64,000 bases of DNA, taken from contig CM068832.1 in assembly GCA_028554795.2 (NCBI GenBank), positions 85,894,511 through 85,958,510 of the forward strand. Reading direction: 5' to 3'. The DNA comes from Sinohyriopsis cumingii. Taxonomy: Eukaryota; Mollusca; Bivalvia; Unionida; Unionidae. The position numbers and the translations under genes are program-made. Positions 23,050-35,200 of this stretch are shown in pieces. A model generated the notes under the pieces. It did not search any database. It was not told the DNA's origin and was given only the letters and a program-made list of their open reading frames with translations. Within the stretch, counting starts at the first letter, position 1; the number at the start of each line of letters is the position of its first letter.

Positions 23050-26000
23050 CTGCAATTCACGATGACAGTGTGATTAGGATAGAATGTATGAAAAAAGAAA
23101 ATAGAAAGGACGAATGTATAACGTTAGTAGAATCATCGCTGTTCAAGTTCTTGAAACAGATCAAGTTCTGATCGGTAAACGCTTGAAAAGACTTTGGTTT
23201 AAATTCATACATTCGATGAAGCAGCTGTAAGTGCTAATGATAGTGTTGCAAATAGCAAGGGTACAATTCAAACACTTGGAATACCGATTATTTGTAGGAA
23301 AGAAGATTATTCAATTTTATATGACTATTGAAGCTATTTACCATATGTCAGCGCTTTTCCTGTATTCGTGCCCTTGGATCCTTTCTGGTGACATCCAATA
23401 CGGAGAACCCACGTATGTCTTACAATATGTTCTCTTTTGGGTTATGGTTTCAAGTTCTTTTGAAACCCCAAAATCTCCAAGCTTTGCATTCATGTCACAG
23501 TCAAGGAGCACATTGGAAGCTAAAAGATGCAATACATGTTTTACTCTCTTTCTCTTTCTGCCTTTGTATCTTTCTTTCTCTCTCAAACACCTATACTTTG
23601 TTCATAAGGGTGGAAATCGAACCTAATAATTTTTCCATCGCCAGCCTCACACACTTACATTCAAAGTTAATATACAAAAATCATTTTTTATTTCAAGTGC
23701 GTCTTTCAGACAAAAGGACTTTATTACTATCGTTTGGAAGCACTTCATAGCCTTTTCGGTTTATCACTCATTTCTTCTGGTTAGTTTCTGGATCCTATAA
23801 TGTAGGATATTACTTGTATGTCTTTGTGTTTACATTACCTTGCAAAAACAACCAGCACCGTTACCATACGCACGCAGCTCTATACGTAAAAATAATTTGA
23901 TTAAGGCAAAGTAGCAGCATTGAAAAAATTACTGATGGAAAGAGAACGTCAGACTACAATATTAACTCGGACACATAATAACTGAAATGTTAATAATGAC
24001 GAGGTGATTTATATGACTTAATACAAGTTTCCGCTTAACAATGATTTAGTATTTTGCTATTTGTAGTGTAGTCGAAGAAGCTATTTACAGTTTTCGTTTG
24101 CTACTTTGCTGTTAAGAATATATTCAAATACAATAAAGGGATATTTGTTAAAGTTATGTGTTAATGAGAAATTACCCACATAAAATTCATGACCACAACA
24201 CATGTACAGTGTCTTTGAGATGGGAAGATGATAACATTAGATCAGATTGTAACCTTGACCATGCGCCCAGTGTCCCAAATTATATTAGCGTCTCCAATTA
24301 TTACTTGCATGGCGTATGATAAATTTACCAGGAGAAGAAAAGTATTCATATTTTAAGTTTGATGTTTCCGAGTGCATGATCAAAACCATCAGTAATTTTT
24401 TATTTATTTATATTTCTCACTCAAATCAATTTGAGGAGAGACGACTAAAAATGTACTATTTGGCTAATAGGAACACCATTGGCTACCTATCTACAATGTT
24501 AGGTTAATTTCCACCCAATGTAAAGAAAGATAAATATCGTCACGGAGAGAGGGCGCATGCACATGTATAAAGAGAGGACGGTTCTTTCAATATTGATTCT
24601 AAACAAAATGAACCTTTACTTCATGAAGATCTAAAAATCGTATCAGATTATCACATAACTCTTCTCATGAATTTAAACTTAGAACGCGGCTTCACTATTG
24701 GCATCATGTATGTCATTGCAAAGTTTCATAAATTGAGGATCTCAAAAGGGTCATGATTTAATATTGAATTTATGAAATGAGTTGAATAATTTCCAGCTTT
24801 TGCGAGTCTTGGCGAGCAAAAGCTGAACATTATTTAACGAGTTTCATAAATTTAATATTAAATCATTGCCCATTTAAGTTTATATTTATCACACAGTGCT
24901 ATTTCCGTAGATATTATTTAGATAGGAAGAAGAATGAACAATTCCGTTCATTCCGATAGGCTCTGTACCTTTGATTTGTTGTGCATAAAAGAGTCCCAAA
25001 CAAAGTTGGAATAGTAAAAGTAGATTATACATTTTGCTAACAATAAATCAATCAAAGAATAAGCGTCTATCCACATAAACATAACCGTTTATAGAGAAAA
25101 AATCATTTGTCAACACAAAATGTACAATGTGTGTGATTGATACGTGCAAAATAACATTTTGAGTTGACATGCACAACACAGTACTAGTGTTTAATTTGAA
25201 ACTCCACATCACAAGTAAACATTACATTGTAAAAGGAAGATTACTGGATGCAACAATAACCATATTTTGTGTAGTGTATTTGTGACAGATATTTGCAGTA
25301 TTTGATTTGGAACATTTGACTGTACAGAAGACGTAAATAAATCTCTTTTTGGGTCCTACTTGCAACGCACATTTACCGCGTAAATATGCTAAGGTTGGAT
25401 AACTTTCTGTCAGTTGTGGAGACCGGTTTATGTCCGTATTTGCTCTGTGAACAAACGTGAATGTATTTACTTCTGTAAGTTCACATTTTAACCGAGCTTG
25501 AATATAAATGCCACCACCACTATTAACTGAGCAACACCGTTGTTTTACTTCTTTTTACTTTTCTTGTCCTGGGGTTTTAGCCATGTTTTATATTATGATA
25601 TATTATACTTGACATTTAAAAGACATAGAGGTAAATTAGCCATATTGAAACAGATGAGACCATTTTGCCCAAGTTTCCTTTTGTAAGTCGAATAAAAAAT
25701 GGTAGCCAAAAATGTTTATTCAAAACAAACAATTCCAGAAGGCGGGTTAAAAACATTTTTCCAGGATAGCAGCGAATCGCTAAAAAGGATGGTACACAAT
25801 AATTTCATGGCCTTTTTTGGACCAATCGAAGTCACATAAAGTGATATTTTATTGTGTTGTAATATTAAAAATATGAAACTGCACATACTATAGGAAAACT
25901 TTACCGACTATATGAAACAATTATATATTGTGCTTAAATTTTGTAATCTGAACATGAAAAAGTAACATATGGATCGATGAATGCATTTCAGTATTATATC

Positions 26001-29000
26001 TAAGAAACTGTAATTGTGTTGCTTATTATGATTGACATATTTGATATAAATTACCTTTTATGTCCCTATGCAAAATATCTTTGTCATGCAGATAAGCGGT
26101 TCCTTCAAGCACCTGCCGCGTTAATTTGACTGCAATATCCTGCTCCAATGGTGTCTGGTGTTTAGACATAAAATCGTGTACTGAACCCTTGAACATTTTC
26201 AAGAGAAAGAACATTCATTATCAACAATTACAATAAGAAACATCTATCTCTCACTTTCTCTCTCTGTCTCTGTCTCTCTGTATATATGTTGACGGTATAT
26301 ATGTTCTCTCAAGAATTAACGCCAACTCCGTACAGGTCCACTTGAAGGTCAAAGGTATGATTGTCATCATTTTTAAAGAAACAACTATGACTTTTACGTA
26401 GGTAATAATTTCACTCGAAAATGCATATTGTGCTGAATTTAGCAAAGAGAGAGCTTGCGTTTCAACAGGGAACAATGTTAACATTTCAGTAGTGTATTAT
26501 ATCTATAGATTCAATATACCTAAATATTAGCTTGGTTTTCCGATGAAGAAATGACCTAATATTATATTGTTGTTTATGCTGGGTTTATTTTATTGATACT
26601 CATTTAACCTTAAATTAACAACATCTGGCTTTTATAAATGTGCAGGTACCATTCTTTTTGTGTGGATATAAGATGTCAATTAACAACTAGCTCAATATAT
26701 CCGAAACAAATACATCTTTTATATCATTTTACTTCTAGACTGTAGCACCTGTAAGCTGTTAAAAAATCAAAGAATGTTCTAGACTTGGTACAATATACAC
26801 GACGTCATAATCCTAATCTATAACGTTATTAATGTTTACAGCCAAGAATATAAAAGCATACATTTTAAGTCAGTTATGAAATCATTTAAGTTCTGTTCTA
26901 ATGCAAGGTTAAAATATGTATTTATTTGTAATTTGAAAATACAATTTATCTATTTGCCAGGTCAAATATAACCGGTATAGTAAGTACATCGTGTTTTGGA
27001 ATGTCGTTCCAGTACGCTTCATCAAGTGCATCTGTGCAAAACAGAACCAATTAGCTATCATGTCATCTATTTATACTCAAGTGTGATTGTCACGCATGAC
27101 GATACATGTAATGACTGGCCAAGTGTTGTTTGTTAAGCTATAATTTTCATGAGTAACCTATATACTGTACAACCGAATATTATACATCCTCATTCAAGCA
27201 ATAATTGACCACGAAATTTATTAGCATATGTTTTATTTTTGACAAATAGTGGAAGAAGTTTAATGAAACATTAATGAAAACGTTTAAGTAGGTTAGGCGA
27301 AAATGAATATATTCAACAATATTCAAAATAACGTATACTTACATTATGCATATATTCCATGAAGATACATAGAATGCCTTCCTCTTTTATTTCCAGACAG
27401 CTATAATATTGAACAATTCGATCATGACTCAATTTTCTAAGAAGGAGAATTTCATTTACTAACTTCTCTGCAGCCTGGAAACAAGGAAAATTCGTTGGGA
27501 TTTAGTCAGGCACATAGACCGCGCCAAAAAAAGTAAACTCGGACAGACAAAAGGGAATAAATACAGTTATGATTGTCATTCAAAATAAATGTAACGGGCA
27601 ATTACATTTGTATGGATACGTTTCAAAATATGTTTTTTGGACTTTCTATTGGGACACTACGTCGTTTAAGTAAAGGTCTAAGGGTCATCAACATAAACTC
27701 ATATAACTGAATGTGCTAAATTAAAATACAATAAGTTGGAGATTAGAAAATTGTTGTTGTATAAGTACTGATTGTTACAGAAGAATTATATCACTAAATG
27801 AGGCAGGCGTATAAGGGCAACAAAAACAAGTCTTAGAAAATAGAATAAAATATGTATAATAACGGACAAACTAATCTTGTGCACATTTTGCAAATAGATT
27901 ATGCAGGAATTGTCGATATTATCACTGCACTTTTACATAATTATATAAATGATGCTTTAATAAGATTGCGAAGACATTTTCCATAAAATCTTTTTCAGAA
28001 AAGGAGATATTATGAAATATTAATTGACTATTATCTTTCCAGCTGAATAGATAGAAAATCATAATCATACAAATGATTCACTATCAGATTACATTCTCTG
28101 AATAAAATCAAAAGCTTATATCAATTAATGTAATTTAAATTATGATGTATTTCACTGATTATGATTCAGAAACTTAGCAAAAAAAATGTTTGCGATGCTG
28201 CTATTATTTCGTAGAATTTGGCCATGCACAGTGGTAAAGATTCAAACTGACAGATGAAGGTGATTTGGTTAGTCCACAGAACAAATCACACTTCAAAAAC
28301 AATAATTTGAGGCACGGTCTCGATCACAATGGAATGAATTCAAAAGAGGGTGGACTCCAAATAAAAAAGGTTAATATTTTTTTTATGAATTAAAACAATG
28401 TACAAATGTGCATCAAAACACCGCTGTTAACGATGCAAATCGTTTAAAGAATATCACTCGATCTCAGTGAAAATCTGTTGCATATCTGAATTTATATCAT
28501 TGTTTCCATTTATGAAGTAACTATTATGATTTTCACATCAAATGCGCCCTAAATTGAAACAATACTATCAAGCTGTTTGATACGCATAAGATTTTGGTTA
28601 ATTGTATATTTTCTCACTTGTCATGCTGTTCGTAATGCTACCTACTAATTTAGACCACATTCGTCTTTATTGATTCTTCAAATATACGGTTCATTTTAGT
28701 GTCTTTCATATAACTGTGACATTTTAATATCGACGTTTGAGGAAATTTACAAAATTTAAATCTATTGTCATGTACATTGTCCTCATTGATGGCGAAAATT
28801 AATTTGTTTATTTTCGTTCCATATATAGTCATTGAAACGATTTAGTTGCCTATATCTGCACTAAATATGCAAATTTATGGAATTCTCAGTTAACACAACA
28901 CAATATATTTTTAGAGACATATTCTAATCTGTCTTCATAGAAGTGTACTGTAAATTTAAGAAAGGAATTCTGCATATATTGCATTGATTTCACAATGTCA

Positions 29001-29195
29001 GAAAATGAACTTAAAGAAAGTATGTTTATTACCTCTTGTTCTTCTTTGTCTTCTTCTGATCCTATACGAGGCACAGTTTTCATGGCTACGGTCCTGTGAT
29101 GTCTGATATCAAAGCATTCATATACTATACCATAGGCGCCTCGACCCAGTCTCTTGCCTCGTTTGTACTGAAGAGGTGTTTCATTCACTGCCGGT

Positions 29196-29270
<75 letters not shown>

Positions 29271-32200
29271 CGAACTTATGACTCCTATACAATATCGTAC
29301 GTCCATCTAAAGTATTTCATTATATATTACTTTATATTCTTTCTTAACAATTACTTTACTGTCCCCGCCTAAGGAATACTTCATGAGAAATGAAGAACTC
29401 AGTCTCAAATATTCTTTCCTCTATTGCATTAATCAAATTTTGCCAGTTTATCTTTTGTCTCGGGCGATAAAGAATATGGAGGTAACTGGATACAATAGGT
29501 GGTAATATGATGCCAGTTTTATTTATATATTTGTACCGATACACATAACACAAACGTGTTTCCTTCAGGTCTATTTGAGGTGCGTCCTTAGGATGCAGTA
29601 ACACTACGTAACTGTCAAATTAAAGTCTGCTAGGGTAAGATTTGTTTGATAAAGTCAGTAAGTATCGTAATAACGTGTCGCTTGAGACGTAACATTTTAG
29701 ACTTTATTATGAAAATTATTACCTGTATTCAAGGTAGAGGTGTGTGTCGGTGAAAGGAGATTGCACTTATCCTGTTGTTGATCAATAAAAGAAGGGTTTC
29801 TGATATGAATTTTCGTCTCTATGTTTTCAAGGAAGCGATGACCACAAGTGCAGGTGAGTCTGCAAAGGGCACAATCAATCTTTACCCACAAAGTATCAAA
29901 GCTTTGTTCTGATAGTCGATGTGTACTGGTATGAGTTATAAGATCATTGCTCCAATTCAAAATTCTTGCAATATCCGCACCAACAGATTAGTCCGAATCG
30001 AGATGGTCAGATGCATTCCATCCTTTTTCTGGGGAACATATGGAGGGAAGATATTGTAACAGAGTTGCCAGTTGTCCAATGTCAAAATATTGTATGTTCG
30101 AGCGATTTAGCACATCCACTTGCTCACTTGTATCAATGCACAATTTAGCCAACTGTGACGGGACGTCTGACACAAATGGACCCATGAAAAATTCTTTAAG
30201 TTGATATTCGCGAATGGTGGGATAATTTTGCATTTTTTCTTTCCAAATTTCTAGGACTCTCCTGCGATCAAGATTGGATTCGTGAGTAATTTTTACAATC
30301 CAGTTAGCGAACATGTTCTGAATACCTGTGTACCACATGCTACATACATTCACCAGCTGCTCTTGACATTCTTTTCCTAGAGATTCGTATCTCTTACATA
30401 CGCAAGCAACAATGTCAGTAACAACTCGATTATATGGAGTGTCCTCATGTCGTTTCTGCCGAGAGATCAACCATTCCTGAATTTGCGATGTCAATGACGA
30501 AAAAAATTCAGCACATTTTGGACTGAATTGAGAACATTCGTCTCGAGCATCACTCTCGCAAGTTCTAGCAAGGTTCACCAAATCATCATCGGTTGAAAGC
30601 CGCTGTTTGAAACGTATCAGAGCATTATCATGATGAATGTTGATGATATCAAAAAGAGTTAACTGGGCATCTTTCATTCGGTTGTGCAAATCCCTGTACA
30701 GCTCCTTCATAATCTTACACAGTGGTTTTAATAGGCTAATTTCATCTCTTATTTGTCGTGACAAGCGTGTCAGTATATTTAGAACGTTCTGCGGACTATT
30801 TGAAAGATTCAACTGAATATCAGAATCCAATTTCTCAAGTCTTTCAATCTGTTGAGGCAGTGTCATTTTCTGCCGAGGACCTTTAGTCCAAGAAGTAAAC
30901 ATCCGTTCTATTTGTTTTTTTGATCTTTTATTCATGTCAAGAGGAAGTTGCTCGTGAAAAGCCTCCCACAAATTCATGCAATAATCTTGTTGTCCAGGGT
31001 GGTTCATTAGGTCGCTGGAAAGAGAGAAATACTTCCTTAAGCAGTATGTCTGAACTTGCAAGCAGAAGAGCTCCTGAAATACCTCTGATCCAACTTCTTT
31101 AATAAGTCTAACCATGCAAAGCCAGTTCAATGTCTCCTTTTCCAAAGCTGTAGTACCCGGGTCTATTAAAAGAATAAACAAAGATCTTGAAAACTAAAAA
31201 TCGAGTTTGAATTATGTAACGCTAAAGTCAATTATATTCATCACAGTAATTATAAACTTTCAAAGATTATTTTATTGCTATAGCAGCATCATCGTACCTG
31301 CTAAAAACACGTATTTTCTGATGAAGAGATATTTGTCCTTTGGTCCAGGGTTCGTGCAATTGGGAAATTTATGATCGGAATATAACAGAATATAACAGTG
31401 TATCCATATTGAAGAAATGGCTTATATATGCTATGTAAGTGGTTGAAACGTGTTGTAATAAGCACCTGACAAGCAGTAATAAAGATACAGGCTGCCAAAA
31501 TCACTCGCTGCAAATATAAGGAAATGGCGATTCCTCCTCAGTAAGCTGCACGGTGCTTAAGACTTGATGTTAAACTCGAAGAAAAAGCGTTGATACCTTT
31601 AGGTTAGGATCTTTTTTAGGTTTATTTTCAAAACGCGCCCCAATCTCAAATTGCACGGATCCTAACTAGCATCAAATATAAATAAAATAATGCGAATAAA
31701 TAATGTAAAGCTCTAAAATCTGCAAATACAATTGATTCAGACACACGTCTCGAAACAGAAGGCTCTGTTTCATTCAGTATAGATGATTTTCCTACTCTTT
31801 TCTGTGTTCTAGGAAGTAATTTAAGATTATGATAACATTCTTGAAACAAGTAAGATCTTCATACACTAACATTTGACTCGCTGGAAAAGGCTTTTATATG
31901 AACAATGTTTTATATATTAGCATTTTGAAAGTGCGTGTTTTACTCACATTCCAACTGTGCTCTCCCTCCATTCGCTGGTACCTGTCTTTTGTAGATAATT
32001 GTAAAATAATGTTTAGATTCACTAGCAATAGCTGACCTATGTTATTGCTTCTTGATGTAGAAGGCAAGGATACAATACGCTTTAGGTAAGAGTAGGTAAG
32101 GTTCTAGAGGAATGACTGTTCTCGTTATACTCGAGTTTTATCATTTTAAACTTACCGCACAGTAATGAAATTAGCTAATACCTCCTGGGAATGGGTTTCT

Positions 32201-35200
32201 AATTAGGGAATGTAATGGTGTTGCTTAGATGTCTGTCTGATCAATATAGAGCCGTGTGTTTAAAGGTTTGCTATTATTCACATACACAAAGTTTCTAAGT
32301 AATGTAGTCCCAATGATTTCGTACATACAAACTGCATTTTTGCAGATATAAGCGCCAATCCGTTTTCAAATTTGATTGCAACCTCTTTAATTAATTACCA
32401 ACTGTCATAATTATATACATGAAGGATGGTTTACCGGCATTTACGTTTCCTGGCCCTGTTTGTCTAACTTATATATCAATAATTTATGTCTCTGCCTATA
32501 ATATTAAATTACAACATGAATAAATTTGCCCTGAAAGGAACAATTTAAATGTAAATTATGGGATATGTGAGAAGTAGATTAATTATCAAACTTTAACATG
32601 ATATGAAGTAACAAAGAAAGGAAACAAACACAAATTATCCGCTTCAGAAAAAAAGATTGTCATTTTTAAACAGTCATGTTGTAATGATGTAATAAAATAA
32701 CAGTTTAGTATTGCTGGCGCGGACGACCCATGCCTTAAAGCTGATATAATAAATATGTTATGAAGAGATTGATAACTAATTTTAAAGTTATCTTTGAGAT
32801 CGAATCGTCAAAAATAATGAGATCATAATGACACATTGCATGTAATCAAATATCCAATAAAATAGTTTTTGGCCAGTGTATGGTGAATAAATTCATGAAA
32901 ATTGTCATTTATGGTAAAAAGCGATGCTTTTCTTGAAAAAAAAATTGAGTTTCCCACGCAACTTAAGTAGATATTAGGAAATGTATCCAGTTAAAACAAA
33001 ATTATTTTGTTAATTAGTTTTGACCAAATTGTGAGTTAGTTTAAATTGCTAAAATAAACTGGCTAATCAAGACGAACACTCATTTGCCACAAAATGTCCG
33101 TCTTTTTCACTGAAAATCAACAGTGAAATCTAACATGTTAAATCCAGCTTATATGTTGCTCTTGTTGTTAAATATTACAAAATATTCTTTTTGAAATCGA
33201 TATGATGCTAGTGAAACTAAAAAGTCTGCAGACTGTATATTGGTATTCGCTTTGTCGTGTTTCGCCATCATTGTTCGTTAGAAGAAAATGTTGCTGTAGT
33301 TGAGAAAGGCACTTTTACCCTCAGTACTAAATAAGCTGCTTGTGTTGTGGTATCATAAATGCAATGTCCACCCCATCCCCAAAGAGTAAAAAACTCCCAG
33401 TCTGCTCTTTTCTTTGATATTCGAATAATCGAAAAGGATTTAGAGCTGAATTCACAGACCAACTCAGATTTGAGTTCATTTCTACAATTTGTCCCTTACG
33501 TTTGATCTACCCTTTATTCGCATTCAGCTTGACCATTGTCCATGCTTAGTGATACACTTAAAATGCGTATCTACTTTTTGTAAGACCTTGCCTTGAGTAT
33601 GGCCTTAGACGTTTTATAATATCAGCTTGATTACAGCTTAGGAGTAAATTACTAATAAGATGAGTTCTTTTCTTCTTCAGAAATTGTTATTGCGATATGG
33701 TTTAAGTGTGGATGTATATCTTTTAGATCAACAATATTATTCATTATTACTTCAGTCCAGTCCTTATAGTCGTTGATAGTTGTATTCAGACCTATTTTGA
33801 AAGTAATCTTTCATTTAAATTATTCATTCAAATTACAAAGTGCTCATTAACTATTTGGATTAAAGTACTCCTATTGGAATATTGAAAATTCATTTAAATA
33901 TATCCCGGATTATACCAACGTGATACATCAAGACTATTGGTATATCGGCACGTTCAAGACTACTTCTACATCATCACATTCAAGGGTTGAATTAATTCGG
34001 AACCATATACTTTCGAACGTCTGATATAACGTTTCGGATTATAACGAAAAGCAAAACTAATTATGTACGCAAATAACGAATCGGATTAAGATATACGTTC
34101 CAAAAGGTGTGGTCAGTCGCACCTTGTTTTTCCATATCTTTAGTTTGGTTAACATCTCTGCTTGTCTTTGACTCCAACAATCTTGAAACATTCTTCAAAT
34201 CTTTACTCAGTATCCCAATTTGGCTAGTGATATCCATGTATTGATCTTGCATCTGACAACGTAGTTGTTCCAGAGCGGTTTTTCCCATATCCTTCTGTCG
34301 ACCACTGAGTTCGTGTCTGAAGTCATTAAGAATTTTACCCTTGATCCTGGTCTCTATGTCCCGATTAAGAAAAATATCTATTTCGTCAATGCATACCTGC
34401 AAGGAATATTCTAGAATTATTTAGATGATTTTAGTAATTCATTATTATCCGTCCTTTCCGGTCCGTTACTATATCCATAAACAGCGTCGTAATAAAAAAT
34501 TGTCCCAAGCAAATTGCAAATTAGCATATTATAACAGCTCTGTCATATTTAATCCTTAACTTTGAAAGCAAATAAATATTTATCTTGAAACAAATAATTC
34601 ATTTGCTTCTTTCAAATAAGCATAAAGCAGCCAGTGTATATATCCGTTCCATTTTAACCACATTATTTTGCATGATTGTTATGTTTTGAAAGTTCTCTTT
34701 ATTTCCGTAATTTGTATACCAAAATATTTATATTTCCGATCGAAGTTTACGACAATCGTCCCTTCAGTTGTTTGACTAAGTAATAAAAGAAACGGCATAT
34801 TAAATAATTTCGAGCTTCATAACGCTATGCATTCAAACGTTTTGAATTTTTTTCCATGCCATTTGCGTGAAAAAAGACGCAATTACTCTATAAACGTTTT
34901 CATTCTGAAACTGGCCAACAATTAAAATGTTATTGATATAATTGATGAAAAGTATCAGTTTACAAAATATATACATATGTATTTTATCAAAGTCAATATG
35001 ATTAGTAATTTCTAAATTTTCGATTCGGTTAGATATTTGGATATTTCTATTTCGATTGTTTTCAAATCACTCAGTGACTTAATGAATCTTCATATTTACT
35101 CATATCCTGAATTTATATTCATCAAGCATATGGATATTTACTTGATAACTTTCTCTTATATCGCTCGTTTCCAATTTGTGTCCATATAGTGTCCCGTGTA

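Noticed and set aside
23231-23750. Plus-strand open frames of 131 and 140 codons
   Set aside because: They are antisense to kinase exon 8, which has conserved DFG and SPE motifs.
22824-31181. CRISPR, operon or other prokaryotic organisation
   Set aside because: Spliced exons with GT-AG boundaries, SINE and LINE elements and long introns show the DNA is eukaryotic.
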